In this document: positions 1 to 11,871 of the stretch, in pieces
How the letters are laid out: each line of letters opens with the position of its first letter
How positions within the stretch are numbered: position 1 is the first letter of the stretch
NCBI GenBank assembly: GCA_032988165.1
Contig: JANTQF010000010.1
Coordinates: 124,001-188,000 of the forward strand
DNA from: Emmonsiellopsis sp. PD_33
Taxonomy: Eukaryota > Ascomycota > Eurotiomycetes > Onygenales > Ajellomycetaceae
DNA length: 64,000 bases
Reading direction: 5' to 3'
Program-made: the position numbers and the translations under genes
The notes under the pieces: model-generated
Told to the model about the DNA's origin: nothing
What the model saw: only the letters and a program-made list of their open reading frames with translations
Databases searched by the model: none

Positions 1-856
1 AGTATATTTCTCCTTAGTGGCTGTGTAGAGAAACATTGAGATATCTACTTTAATAGAGATGTAAGTTAAGTTAATATGAGTAATAATCATTATATTAGAG
101 AGGTCTTAGTATAGAGCTTCATCATGTAGGTGTTTTTTAATGAACATCTAGATATTATACTTAATATATTAAATACAGAGTAGATATTTTATATATAATA
201 GAGTATGAGAAGATACTAAGATAAATGAGGAATCTATATTACTAATAACTGTAGTAGAGTGAGAGATTTAGTATGTTATATAGTATATTTACAGTAGGTA
301 ATTCAGTAATCACATATAGAAATTAGTCATCTCCTACATGAACATGCCATCTATATAGAACATGCAATTCATAGATGTGCAACTAACAATATTAATCATT
401 AAAAGATTAAAGTGATTAACCTTATATATAATATCTATAAGGATAATCTCAGGGAAATTATGTAGGAAGGTGAGAGAAGCTTTATAAAAGAAAGTAATTT
501 AGATAATTTAATTATTAGTATTTCTAATGTTAAAAATAATGAAGTTCTCTGTAAAATCTATAAGAGTTACTTGTATTTAAAGATATCTAGTCAGATATTA
601 TTATTATATAACCTACTACTAATTATATATATTCTTTATAGTAATTATAAGATTCCTACTCTTCTTAAATTCATGCTATATTAGTATCATCATTTAATAG
701 ACTATCAAACTGCCTACTAAATATTAATTAATTATTAATAATATCTACTAAATATCTTAATATCTATATAGAGGTAGTATGATCTCATTCATCAGGCTAT
801 AATTATAAAATAAGTTTAATACTGTTAATATTTAGTTCTCATTCTACCTATTAAAT
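1..856 (-). mobile_element. Mutator-like element copy A, part 1 (left end outside window)
   Basis: This segment aligns base for base, with many transitions, to 10268-11130 of the better preserved copy B. Copy A is therefore the same element, cut by the window start and interrupted at base 856 by the gypsy element. Differences are almost all C-to-T or G-to-A relative to copy B, so copy A is the more decayed and probably the older copy. Its reading frames are full of stops. The element continues at 8324-8605 and 11901-12371. About 1.2 kb of its left end should lie upstream of the window. Confidence 0.8.
852..856. repeat. 5-bp target-site duplication (left) of the gypsy element
   Basis: TAAAT directly precedes the TG that opens the left LTR. 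The same TAAAT follows the CA that closes the right LTR (8319-8323). Copy B of the interrupted element has a single TAAAT at the corresponding place, so this is the original insertion site. Confidence 0.85.
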
Positions 857-1225
857 TGTAAGGCTGGGTGGCAGAAACTTGTTGCCACTTTATATAATAA
901 GTGTAGTAGAGATGGTTCCACTTCAACCTTGAGGAGTAAGAGTAGATCAGGGTACAAAGGTAAACTATTTAGTAGCATGTAGAAATAGAATAAAGTGAAA
1001 CTAATAAGTAGGATTAATTTTGAAATGAATTACTGATCCTCAGAATGCTAGAGGTCAGCCTGTTCTATATACAGGTATAGATGATAATATGATTACATCA
1101 CCCTGATATTGATAATACACATATGCCAGCCCAATACAGCCTGCCATAGAGTCAGAGAATAATCAAACCAACCTGATTATTAACTCAGTGTAGCAGGCTT
1201 CCAGACTTAGCATGCTATCATGATA
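857..1225 (-). repeat. Left LTR (3' LTR of the element)
   Basis: It starts TGTAAGGCTGG and is collinear over 369 bp with the right LTR. It ends TGATA where the right LTR ends TGACA, a C-to-T change. The two LTRs differ mainly by transitions, consistent with RIP-type mutation after insertion. Confidence 0.9.
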
Positions 1226-1229
1226 ATTA

Positions 1230-1239
1230 CCTCCTCCTT
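1230..1239 (-). other. Polypurine tract candidate
   Basis: Read on the minus strand this is AAGGAGGAGG, lying four bases from the LTR. This is the position and composition expected for the second-strand primer of an LTR retrotransposon. Confidence 0.55.
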
Positions 1240-1790
1240 AAGAGGCTTCATCCTGAAGTTCAGATTATATGCCCTTCAGAAGAGCAACCAGCCATCAGAG
1301 TTGCTACACAGTATTGATAATGTGTTATGATAATATGAACACTGTATTTCCAAATCAGGGGCTAAGGGTAAGTTCCCTAGCAACAGAGAAATGCTAATAA
1401 AAGATTTTACAGAACTGCCAGAATTCTTCTTTCTGCAACCCACCAGATATTTACTCCAGTAAGTTCAAAAAGCATCAAGAAACATTCAGAATGCATGTAA
1501 AAATATATATTTATAATGAGAATGAGATAAGTGCAAGGCTAATATGCAATTTAGATCAAAATATTCACAATTTTAATCTTATCTTATCAGTTTTAAAATA
1601 ATGGTCCTTGACCTGGTCTCACCCTCTCCTACTGGTAAGTCTTATGGTTTTATATGAGTTACAATCAAGATATCTAGCTAACATAGTATAGTAGCTCATC
1701 ACAGTGCACTGCCAGTTCATCTAGCTACTCCTAGCCCCTCTGGTTGCACCAAAGCACCAGCCAAATGTGTGTGCTCCCAACAGGGGGGTT

Positions 1791-1853
1791 AGAAGAAGCA
1801 GAAGAAGAAGAAGAAGAAGAAGAAGAAGATGAAGAAGAAGGAAGAGGAAGAGG
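1791..1853. repeat. GAA trinucleotide tract
   Basis: A nearly pure run of GAA/AGA triplets with scattered GAT and GCA interruptions lies inside the extra region of the gypsy element, upstream of the plus-strand cysteine-rich frame. Read on plus it would encode a Glu/Lys-rich stretch. It is probably a low-complexity part of that accessory frame. Confidence 0.7.
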
Positions 1854-2101
1854 CAATGATATAGTCCTTATATATGAGTTGGAAATGAGAAGCTAATGAG
1901 TTATAGTCTCTGAACCTGCACTCTTTAAGTGTCAGTCCTGATGTACCCTTAAAAAAGGGTTACACCCTGTGTTTCTCAGATACTGAGGATTATAATGATA
2001 GAGCCCATTGCATGTAAGATCTTCTTTAGGTATAGAAGTTTCCTAAGCATCCTTTAGAGATAATAGCATCAGTAAAATCTGAGAAGGATAAGAAGATGTA
2101 A

Positions 2102-2590
2102 TTGAGTAATATTTCCAAGTCATCCTCATCAAGTTCCTCCTCTGAATCTAAAGAGGAAACTAGCAAAGCTATCTCCACAGTGACTCAGTTCACAGGGCAG
2201 AATTCCTGTCTGCAATGCACAAAGCTCTACTAGTATGATAAGGGGGTTGTGTGCAGTTATAAGTCTGCATACCATCATTATAACTACTATGTAAAGGGCT
2301 GTAACCCCTGCATCATTGTAGGTTATCTCCCACAACTTATTAATACCACATATACACATTGTATACTAATCAGATTCTAGGTGCTGACACCCTTTCACAA
2401 ACAGTTGCATCAGCTGCAGGAATTAGCTGATCTCAAGGCTGCTAGGCTGGCATCAGCCAAGGCAATTAAGATCTTGACAGTCATATTTATCTTCAGTGTA
2501 GAAGCCTATACCCATAAGTACTCTCCATACAAGCTGAGAGTTACATGCCCTGCAACTCAGAGAGAGGAGACTATTACCCTACTACACTAG
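2102..2590 (+). pseudogene. Accessory cysteine-rich ORF antisense to gypsy pol
   Basis: A single plus-strand frame runs from a Ser-rich stretch (from about 2120) through a Cys-containing core (CLQC at 2207, then VCSYKS and GCNPC) to a Leu/Ala-rich C-terminus ending at 2590. It is interrupted by only two in-frame TAG codons, at about 2231 and 2378. Several Tyr codons sit where a Cys or His codon one transition away would restore a regular Cys pattern, so the ancestral protein probably had more Cys residues. The frame lies between the chromodomain and the LTR and runs opposite to gag-pol. Similar short Cys-rich proteins occur in Aspergillus-type genomes near such elements, as far as I recall. 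Its function is unknown. Confidence 0.55.
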
Positions 2591-3084
2591 ATCACAGAGT
2601 AGTTATTAAAGATTAAAAAGTTGATAGAGGAGATAGTAAGTCTATTATATCCTTCCCACATCTACCTTGTATGCTAATCATATAATATAGGTTGCAGCTC
2701 ACCCATCATAGAGCAGCAGGTCAGAGGGGGGTGCAGTTGTGTTTCCTGCTGCTATATCTTTACTTTTTCTTTTTCCTGTAATCTTCAGGTAAAAATAATA
2801 AAATGATATTTATTTACCCCTCAGGGCTATTATTCTGGCATATTTCCTTTCCACTTTTTGTAAGATGATAGCCTTATTAAACTCCTGAAATCACATGGGA
2901 AAATAGGAGAAGAGTACTATTCTGTCCTATGCCTAGATCATTGATCCCAGCCTATCTACCCAAAAACCTTATGAGAGAAAAGGGGTAGAGGGATGAATCA
3001 TTTTCACTTTCAACCTTATTCTCATTTCTAGTAATAGGGGATTCTTATGTCTCAGCTATAATTCATCTGCTCTCATGCCTTAAC

Positions 3085-6000
3085 TAGGTTGCAAGCATTT
3101 TCTAGATTCTCTTTTAATTCCCAGGTATTTTCCAAATCTGGGTACCCTTCCCATTTAACTAGATATCTCAGCTTCCAATTCTTCCCTATTCATTTATTCA
3201 ATACTCTTTCAACAACATATTTAATATCCCCAGCTATTTCTATTCCATCTGGTCTCAGTGGTTCTTCTCCTGGCTGCTGTCAATACAGCTCTAATAATGA
3301 AACATGAAAAATGGGGTGAATATTACCAAATGATGAAGATAACTTAACCTTATAAGCTTACTTTCCAATTATCTTAATAATTGAGAACAGTCCAAGCCAT
3401 CAATTATCTAGCTTTTTGCATGGTCTTGTTGTCTTAATATTCTTTGCTGAAATTAAGACTTCTTCTCCAAGTTGAAATGTCATTGATTTATACTTCTGGT
3501 CATAATACTGTACTTACTTTTCATAGGCATGACATAGGGTATTCATTAATATCTCATGGACTTTCCCTAATATCTTAAGTCTTTGCATCACATCTGGTAC
3601 TTCTCAAGGCTTTCTTTGATTTCCAGCAGAGCTTGCCTCCCCCTCAAGAATGTTATCCACAATGTCTTGGGGTAGATGTGGGTTATATCCAAGGAATGCA
3701 AAAAATGGAGATATATTTGATGAAGCTTGTTTAGCATTATTATAAGCAAATTGAGCTGTTAACAAATGTTTTGGCCAATCATCTTGATAGTAGGAGTAAT
3801 ATGTTCAAAGATAATGCTCTAATGTTTGATTTTGATGTTCAGTTTGACTATTAAATTGAGGGTGAAAGGCCATTAATAAATTTTGTTGAATTTGAAGATG
3901 ATAGTAAAATGCTGACCAGAAGTGGCTTATAAATATCAATCCACAATTGGATATAATTGACTTTGGAGGTTCATATTCATTAACTATCAAACCTATAATC
4001 AATTCAGCTAGATCCAGGGCTTTAATGGTCTTTAGACAGGGGATATATTTAGCCATCTTTATATATCAATCAATGATGACTAGAATACTATCATATCTCT
4101 TGCCCTGGAATTGGGATTTCAGTAAATCCACTATAAAATCCATTAATATAGATTTTCACAGCTGATTTGAAATCAGCAACAACAATAAGGTTCTATAGTG
4201 TAAGTGTCTTAAAACCTTCACCCTTTAGCATACATCACATGTATTGATATAATCAATTACATCCTTTTGGATCTCTTTCCATATATACTTCCTTTAAAGT
4301 AATTCTTTCATCTTATTGATCCCAAAATGTCCTGCATAGGGATCATCATGATGGATGCATAGTAGCTCTTTATGTAAGGCCCTACTTTCTGGGATAAAGA
4401 TAGATTCATTTTGCATCAGGAGTCCACTCTCTCTGAGATGCTAATAATTCATAGCTAACTTAGCCAGTCTCAAATCTACAAACCCAGTTAGAGAATCTCT
4501 TCTGGAATCTCCACATCTATTCAATTCTTAAATTTAAGATGCAGTAAAGGTGTTCCTCTCCTGTACCTCTTTAATGAACTCAATAAGCATTCTAGATGGG
4601 AGGTCATAGCCCATTTCATTTTATGCAGCTTCCATAGCTGCTAAATAAGGTATGAGATGTTCTAGACCATCAGTATCAGCCCTCTTGGACAGTATCATAC
4701 TAGCTAGTTGTACAATATCATTTCAACTACTTTGCATAGTTGCCTCTGATGTTATGCATCTTCTCTTCACAGGTACTTCATTAACATTATCTATACTAGG
4801 TATGACTGAACCCCATGCAGCCAGTTTTTGCTGCAACATAGAAAGCACTCCATCAACATCTTCCTCTTGAAGGACTATTTCATAGTCTGGTTGCCTTGAT
4901 GGCACATTAGCAGGGTTAAGCCAACCCAGATGGTAGTGAATATAAAAATCATATTCTGATAGCTCTTCCACTCAATGTGCTTATCTATTAGACAGCTTCT
5001 TGGTGGTGAAGAAGTAATGTAGATTAGCATGATCTGTTAGCATCTAAATAGGGAATTTAGTGCCTTGTACATAGTGTCTCCACACTTAAAATGATTCAAT
5101 AATTGCCAATAATTCTTAATCATGTGTATCATATTAATATTACATTGGATTCAACTTCTTCAAATAGAAGGCAACTAATAACCAATCTCACCTATATGTT
5201 GTAAGTAGATAGGCACCTTCCCACCAACTTCTCTTAGAATTTTGTGTATTGTCAGCAGGTTCTGGTTGCACATTCTTAGATAATTGAGAGAAGATCCCAG
5301 CAATTCCAAATCCCAAAGCATCTATCTCTACTTGTGTAGGCTTGTCAGGGTTGAAGTGATTAAGCAACATAGTATCTATGAAAGCTTGCTTAACTTCTTA
5401 AAACACTATTTGAGCTTGTTCAGTAAATGTGAATGGTCCAGGTTTCTTTCCCTTGATACTACCTTTTAGCAAGTCTGTTATGGGAGCAGTTATTCTCAAA
5501 TAAGTGTATATAAACTGTTGATAGAAATTCATGAATCCTAAGAAAACTTAGACTTCTCAAAATGTTTAAGACTCAGGCCATTCAAGAATAGTGACCACAT
5601 GATTTTGATCCATTTGAATTCCATTAACTCCAACCACAAAACCTAGGAACTCTAGTTCCTTTATGAAGAAAGTACATTTTAATTCCTTTATATAAAGGTT
5701 ATATTGCTGGAGTCTTTCCAGCACTTGATGTATGTGCTTTTCATGGTCTTTCTCATTTTTGAAAAAGATTAGAATATCATTGAGGTAAACTACACAGCAG
5801 ATGTTGATAAGTCCATGAAGCATTTAGTTAATGTAGGACTGAAATGTAGCTGGTATGTTGCATAGTCTTATAGACATTACACAAAATTTGAAATGCCCAT
5901 ATTTTGTTCAGAAAGCTGTTTTCCACTCATCACCTTCCTTGATGTAAATATGATAATACACATCCCTGAGATCTAGCTTAGAAAAGCATTTCATCTCACT

Positions 6001-7902
6001 CAGCTGGTCCATCATTTCTTCAATAAGTGGTAATGAAGTATGGTCCTTAATAGTTATCCTATTCAAACCCTGATAGTCTATGCAAAGTTGAAGACTACCA
6101 TCCTTTTTGGGTACAAATAGTATTAGAGCTCCAGCTGAGCTTCATGAAGGTTAAATCCAATTTTGAGACTACATCTCTTCCAAGAATTTTCATAATGTAT
6201 CCAGTTCTTTCACAGATAAGTTATATAAGGGGCTGTAAGGCAGTGAAGTGCCATTGATTAAATTGATTTCATGTGCCACTTTTTCCATGTTGGCCAATTT
6301 TGATGCACCTTTTTCTGAAAAGACAGTAGAAAACTTTTTAAATACATTTCATATACATAGATCTAATGAGAACTCCAATGCTCCTATATGCAGCATAACT
6401 GAGGCCCAACCTGGAGGACCTGTATCAATTTCATTGCTGGTAATACAATAAACACAGGGTACATCCTAAATCATTTTTGCAAACTCCTTGGAACTTTCAA
6501 TAGTTATTTGATCATCAGTGAGGTGATAATGCCATGTTCAAGCAACCCAATCAACTAGTGGGTTGTTCATTAACATCCACAGCATTCCTAGAATAATATT
6601 CTCATCTAACATTTTTATAACTTGACAAGGTAAATCTTCTTCATTTGAATGGCCTTCTAAATCAGTAGCTTTTATTGAAATTGTCTTCAAACCAAATTGG
6701 AAACAAAAATTACTCATAGGAAATCAAGCCATGCCTGAAATTTCTGGAACTTCCCATCTGTACTTAGTGAGATATTTTGCAGCTATGCAATTCACCTGTG
6801 ACCTAGGATTGAATAGGCAACAAGTTGTAACCACACCAGAAGGAGTATTAATAAGCATGGTAAAATGAAGATAAAGATCTGAGTGTAATTATTACTAATT
6901 GGAAGTATCTTCTGTTTGAACTGTAGAGATTTTTGGAACATTCTTACTGTTCTTTTTCTTCCCTTTATCAGACCAGCAATCCTTTACATAATGACCAGAT
7001 TTACTACAATTAAAACAGAGATTCTTATTCTCTCTGTTCTTCCACTCTTTTGGAGAAACATTATTAGTAGGTTTAGGAGACAGCTTTAAAATGAATTCAT
7101 CTCACCTACATTTCATATCCTTCTCATTCACACTGGTAACTATAGGATGCCTAATATTATGAAAATCAACACCCATATCAGCAGATTGGTTTTGCTGAGA
7201 AGGTTGTCAGGGTTTCTTCAATTAAGATTGAAGATAAGATGCTAGATTAACTAGCTCTATTCAATCTGTTGGAATAGTCTAATAATTGTTGATAATATTC
7301 TAAATTGAGGAATGCAGCTTAGCATAAAAAAGCTGTGTTTATAAGGTATGAAGGTGATGTTCAAGCTCATTCTAATATTCATTAAAAGAAGCTTCAAAAG
7401 CATGAACTGATTGATTCTCTTGTTGAATTAAATCATAAAATTGAGAAGCAGCAAGATAGCTGTGATTGCAATGATCCTCAAGTTAATCCATGAGAAACTC
7501 TTTGAATTCATTCCAGTTAAACATTGTCTCTTCATGGTATAATTCTAACTCCTTAATACTCCAAATTGTCTTGACTGTTCCTCATAGCCATGTTGTAGCA
7601 TACAGGACACAGGCATGATCATAAGAGAATTTTTCAGGAGCTAACTCATATTTACATTCAAGAAAACAGGTAAATGTACAGTACTCATTAATAGATTTCT
7701 TATAATAAGATGTTGGATCACCCATCTTAATATCATAGTATTTAGAAAGGGTGACCTCTTCTTGTAAGGTCTTTATAGGTTCATTATGAGCAAAAACAGT
7801 ACAACTCAATGGGTTATCCAGTTCAGATGCCTCAGAGTCAGAAGGAGTAGAGATGTCACAATTAGAGCCATGAATCACTGTAACTAGCTTTGGTGTTGAC
7901 AT
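3085..7902 (-). pseudogene. Degenerate gag-pol of the gypsy element
   Basis: Gag starts at ATG 7902. The zinc knuckle CFNCSKSGHYVKDC at 6976-7017 is intact. The protease active site reads FNPRS where DxGS is expected. Reverse transcriptase carries YLNDILIF at about 5760-5790, so the YxDD motif has an Asp-to-Asn change. RNase H shows the EIDALGFGIAGIF block and then the EELSEYDF block of chromoviruses. Integrase shows HHDDPYAGHFG, CDVC and the FHPQFNSQTEHQNQ block near 3830. The C-terminus has the chromodomain core LRYLVKWEGYPDLENTWE at about 3120-3180. Many in-frame stops (TAA/TAG from CAA/CAG/TGG) break the polyprotein, so no active product is expected. Confidence 0.9.
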
Positions 7903-7949
7903 GCTACTAATAGCTTGCCTCTACAATGATTAGAGGAGCAATTCAAACT

Positions 7950-8318
7950 TGTAAGGCTAGGTGGCAGAAACTTATCACCACTTTATATGATAAGTGTAGT
8001 AGAGATGGTTCCACTTCAACCTTGAGAAGTAAGGGTAGATCAGGGTATAAAGATAAACTGTTTAGTAGCATGTAGAAATAGAATGAAGTGAAACTAATAG
8101 ATAGAATTAATTTTAAAATGAATTGCTGACCCCTAGAATGCTAGGGGTCAGCCTGTTCTATATATAGGTATAGGTAGCAATGTGACTACACCACCCTGAT
8201 ATTGATAATACACATATGCCAGCCCAATATGGTCTACCATAGAGTCAGAGAATAATCAAACCAACCTGATTATTAACTCAGCATAGCAGGCTTCTGGACT
8301 TGGCATGCCATCATGACA
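7950..8318 (-). repeat. Right LTR (5' LTR of the element)
   Basis: This 369-bp repeat starts TGTAAGGCTAGG and ends CATGACA. It is followed by the TAAAT duplication at 8319-8323. On the minus strand it precedes gag, so it carries the promoter of the element. I could not identify a convincing tRNA primer-binding site in the bases just left of 7950. Confidence 0.9.
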
Positions 8319-8323
8319 TAAAT

Positions 8324-8605
8324 ACCTCATTACTGCTGTAGTTATAGAGATATAAGGCAAAGAGATAATCTATCTTGCATGTTAATGTGTAAGATCTCTT
8401 AACCTAATAGCTATTAATTTCTATATATTTTGATTTGTAAGTGCTATTCCTATTACACTATAGGTAAATTTACTGTATAATCTCTTAAATCTAGTTATAA
8501 AAGCACTTATTACAGTGCTAAATGATAATAGAATAGCTGTAAGAGTAAGCTTAATTATTAATATATTATTTAGCATCTGAATAGAAGGGAAATGCTCCTT
8601 CTGAG
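8324..8605 (-). mobile_element. Mutator-like element copy A, part 2
   Basis: It resumes copy A after the gypsy insertion and matches 11125-11400 of copy B. On the minus strand it holds the degraded continuation of the transposase N-terminal region. It ends in CTTCTGAG (8598-8605), the left target duplication of the hAT-type insertion. Confidence 0.8.
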
Positions 8606-8639
8606 TAGTGTTGTTTTTTTTTGGGTTTGGGTTGAAAAA

Positions 8640-9024
8640 CTGCCTCAGGCGCCCGCCCAAACAGGTTCGCGGGTTTTGATTGGTTGATTAAACCCGAAAA
8701 AACGGGTTGGCGGGTTTCTACTGGTCAACCCGTTTCAAACCCGACGGGTTTACACTAGGCCAAAATAGGCCTAGTGATGGTCAAATTAGGCCTAGCGGCC
8801 GCTTTTTCTCCTTAGTCAGATGGCGCTAATCCTATTACGGCCGGCACTAGGCCTCATTAGGCCGGCGCTAGGCTCCTTTGGGACTAGCGTAAACCCGTCG
8901 GGTTTGAAAAAAAAAATCGGGTTTGAATGCCCTGACCCGATTGGCCCATCGGGTTCTGCCAAATGCCGAGAACCCGACCCGAGGCGGGTTTTTTCCTTTT
9001 CGGGTTTAAAACCCGGTGGGTTCA
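8640..9024. repeat. Subterminal CGGGTTT / AGGCCTAG repeat block
   Basis: Many direct and inverted copies of AAACCCG/CGGGTTT flank a core of AGGCCTAG, GCCGGC and TAGGCC palindromes (about 8750-8890). The outer halves are imperfect inverted repeats of one another, so the block could fold into a long hairpin. Dense subterminal repeats of this kind act as transposase-binding sites in hAT elements. Confidence 0.7.
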
Positions 9025-9178
9025 CAGGTTTGGCTAAATTGACCCCCCCTTTTTCTATTTTGACCCCCTTTTTTCACACTAGTCCTAATCAGGAAAAATA
9101 AGCAGTCTATTTTGACCCCCTCAGCTGAGATGCTAAGCCTAATCAGGAAATATATGGTCTATTTGCACCCCCCACTGC
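9025..9178 (+). repeat. Left terminal inverted repeat of MULE copy B
   Basis: It reads TTTGGCTAAATTGACC and onward to the GCACCCCCCACTGC end. It is matched in inverted orientation at 11719-11871 and, for copy A, at 12221-12371. Confidence 0.85.
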
Positions 9179-9399
9179 AGGGGGGAGAGGAAGATTTTCA
9201 AAGCATATTGCAGGTGTCTTCCTTAATTAATCTTATAGTAGATAAGAAATAATAGGAATAGTACTATTAACAGCCAAAAAATAGAGGTAGATAATCATAA
9301 GATATCAAATATAAGGGGAATATTAAAAAATGAAGGAAATCTATGAAATCTACCTGGAAATCTCTCAGTTCTGCATGTTTTCCATGTTTATATTAAAAA

Positions 9400-11670
9400 C
9401 ACCCTGCATGCTCTCAAATTGAATGTTCAATTTGTTATTTTCAACTATAGTGAGTGCTCTACCCCCCCTACCTCTACCCCTGCCCCTACCCCCTCATCCC
9501 CATCCCTGCAGGCACTCACAGGGATGTCCTCTTACCTGGGATGCCTCCACCTGTTTCACTGCCTGATCTGCTATCTGTTGATCTCTCTCCAACATCATAT
9601 CAACCTGTTCAAATTGTGAGAGGATTCACCCACTCACTGTAACTGGAGCTATTCAATTATATGAATATAGCACTATCCACTCCAGTTCATCAACTGCTAG
9701 GTAGTAGTCAATTGGCTCTGAATCTGATACATTAAGTGCCCAGTGTGAATTGAAGTCTTCTACCCTCAAATATGTCCCATTAATGAGGTGTTGTTGAATA
9801 ATATGAGCACAGGGGAGTCCCATGGAGGTTTGAATGTAGCCTGTACAGGGAGGAAGGTGAGTATCTACATCTAAATTGAACTGCTTTATAATATCCAGAA
9901 TTTTATTGAAGGCATAAGGTGATATAACAGTTATACAGTCTTTGAACAGTGCCTTTATATGCCTATGATTATAATTGATTTTTTTGCTGGCAATCTCACT
10001 GAGGATCTCTGGATTCTATACATCAAGATAAAGATGTAGACTAAGGATCACATCACCAAGGTGAGATGTACTGCCATGAGGCAGAACTTCCTTTATTACT
10101 TTGTGATATCCCTCTACTTGTGATGTTGCAAGATTTCCATAGTGAACTGTTTAATTCACTCAGGCCATTACAATCTTTTCCTTATGAGGGATCCACTGAT
10201 TTGCCAAATAGTTGATAAAGGCAGGATAGAGCATCTAATATTTGCAGTAAAAAGCCTCCCAGATGATAGTATATCCCTCCTCAGTGGCTGCATAGAGAAA
10301 TGTTGAGATATCTGCTTTGATAGAGATATAAATTGAGTTAATGTGGGTAGTAATTGCTATATCAGGGAGGTCTTGGTGCAGAGCTTCATCATGTAGGTGT
10401 TTTTTAATGAATGTCTGGATGTTGCACTTAATGTGCCAGATACAGAGCAGGTATTTTGTATGTGGTAAAGCATGAAAAGATGCTGAGATAAATGAGGAAT
10501 CTGTGTTGCTGATAACTGTAGTAGGGTGAGGGATTTAGTATATTATACAGTATATTTACAGTAGGTGGTTCAGCAACTACATATAGAAATTTATTATCTC
10601 CTGCATGAACACACCACCTATATAGAATGTGTGATTCATAGATGTGCAACCAATGATATTAACTATTAGGAGGTTGAAGTGGTTAACCTTATACATAGTG
10701 TCTATAAGGATGACCTCAGGGAAATTGTGTAGGAAGATGAGAGAAGCTTTATAAAAGAAAGCTATCTAAGTAATCCAGTTATCAGCATCTCTAATGTCAA
10801 AAATAATGAAATCCTCTACAAAATCTATGAGAGTTACTTGTATCTGAAGATGCCCAGCCAGATGTTGTTGTTGTATAACTTGCTGCTGATTATATATATC
10901 CTTCACAGTAATTATAAGATTCCTACCCCTCCCCCCACTGAATTTGTGCTGCACCAGTGTCATCATTTAATGGGCTGTCAAACTGCCTGCTAAATATTAA
11001 TTTATTGCCAGCAACATCTGCTTGATATCTTGATGTCTGTATAGGGATAGTGCAATCTCATTTGCCAGGCTGTGATTATGAGACAGATCCAACACTGTTA
11101 ATATCTAATCCCTATCAAACTAGTTAAATGCCTCATTGCTGCTGTGATTATAGAGCTGTAGGGTAAATGAGTAGTCTATCTTGTGTGTTGATGTGTGAGA
11201 TCTCTTAACTATATAGCTGTTAATTCCCATATATTTTGATTTGTAAGTGCCACTCCTATCACACTATAGGTAAATTTGCTGTACAGTCTCTTGAATCTGG
11301 TCATAGAAGCACTTATTATGGTGCTGAATGACAACAGAATAGCTGTAAGAGTAAGCTCAGTTATTAATATATTATTTGGCATCTGAATAGAAAGGGAATG
11401 CTCCTTCTGGGAGGAGGGGGAGAAGTGCAGGCACCACAGGGGGGCATTCATCTATAGGGGGGGTAGGGAAGGAATCAATCTTAATGACTTCTTCCTCAAT
11501 GCACTCTGCAACAGTGGGAGTGGTGGTAGGAATTTCATTGGTTTCACCATCAGAATCACCTAAATTACTAGGGGCACTAAAGAATTTGATATCACTACTT
11601 CCATCCATGATAAATATGATGTGAAATAATGTGTAGTGGTGATTCAATTCATAAAGAGTAGAGGATAACA
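9400..11670 (-). pseudogene. Degenerate MULE transposase of copy B
   Basis: Reading the minus strand from about 11610, an acidic N-terminus (MDGSSDIKFFS...) leads into PEGAFPFYSDA and then a zinc-finger-like YLxCDRSGTYKSKYMGI block (about 11250-11300). This resembles the FAR1/WRKY-GCM1-type DNA-binding start of fungal MULE transposases. Near 10380-10480 the frame gives KYLLCIWHIKCNIQTF followed by IKKHLHDEAL, the core of the MULE transposase domain. Stops interrupt the frame in several places, so it is inactive. The C-terminal part near 9450-9650 is too eroded to read. Confidence 0.75.
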
Positions 11671-11718
11671 TTATGAGTTGGTGTGTGGGAGGCTGGAGCT
11701 ATTCTACCTCATAACTAA

Positions 11719-11871
11719 GCACTGGGGGGTGCAAATAGACCATATATTTTCTGATTAGGCTTAGTGTCTCAGCTGGGGGGGTTGAAATAGACCACTTATT
11801 TTTCCTAATTGGGACTAGTGTGAAAAAAGAGGGTGAAATTAGAAAAAGGGGGGGTCAATTTAGCTAAACCC
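11719..11871 (-). repeat. Right terminal inverted repeat of MULE copy B
   Basis: It is the inverted counterpart of 9025-9178, with a handful of transitions, and is followed by the target duplication TGGGTTCA. Confidence 0.85.

Larger units (their letters stand above)
857..8318 (-). mobile_element. Chromodomain Ty3/gypsy LTR retrotransposon, decayed
   Basis: The element is bounded by two 369-bp LTRs (857-1225 and 7950-8318) and a TAAAT target duplication, and its coding strand is minus. Recognisable parts in order on the minus strand are a gag start (7902), a CCHC zinc knuckle (6976-7017), a protease-like stretch, reverse transcriptase (about 5560-6460), RNase H (about 4860-5370), integrase (about 3800-4400) and a chromodomain (about 3090-3200). 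This Gag-PR-RT-RH-IN-chromodomain order defines the chromovirus branch of Ty3/gypsy. A purine-rich tract on the minus strand at 1230-1239 lies beside the left LTR, as expected for the polypurine tract. Numerous stops make it inactive. About 1.8 kb between the chromodomain and the left LTR holds an extra open frame on the opposite strand. Confidence 0.92.
9025..11871 (-). mobile_element. Mutator-like element (MULE) copy B
   Basis: This 2.85-kb element has long inverted repeats of about 153 bp (9025-9178 and 11719-11871) that begin near TTTGGCTAAATTGACCCCC. It is flanked by TGGGTTCA at 9017-9024 and 11872-11879. The minus strand encodes a decayed transposase. Long TIRs, an 8-9 bp duplication and the MULE-type transposase motif CIWHIKCNIQTFIKKH together support the superfamily. 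It sits inside the hAT-type element and is less mutated than copy A, so it inserted later. Confidence 0.85.

Noticed and set aside
1791..1853. CRISPR-like or tandem array at the GAA tract
   Set aside because: It is a simple trinucleotide run without spacers, in a eukaryotic transposon.
8820..9101. Overlapping plus and minus frames in the CGGGTTT block
   Set aside because: They mirror each other and arise from repeated Pro/Gly codons in palindromic repeats. No coding signal.
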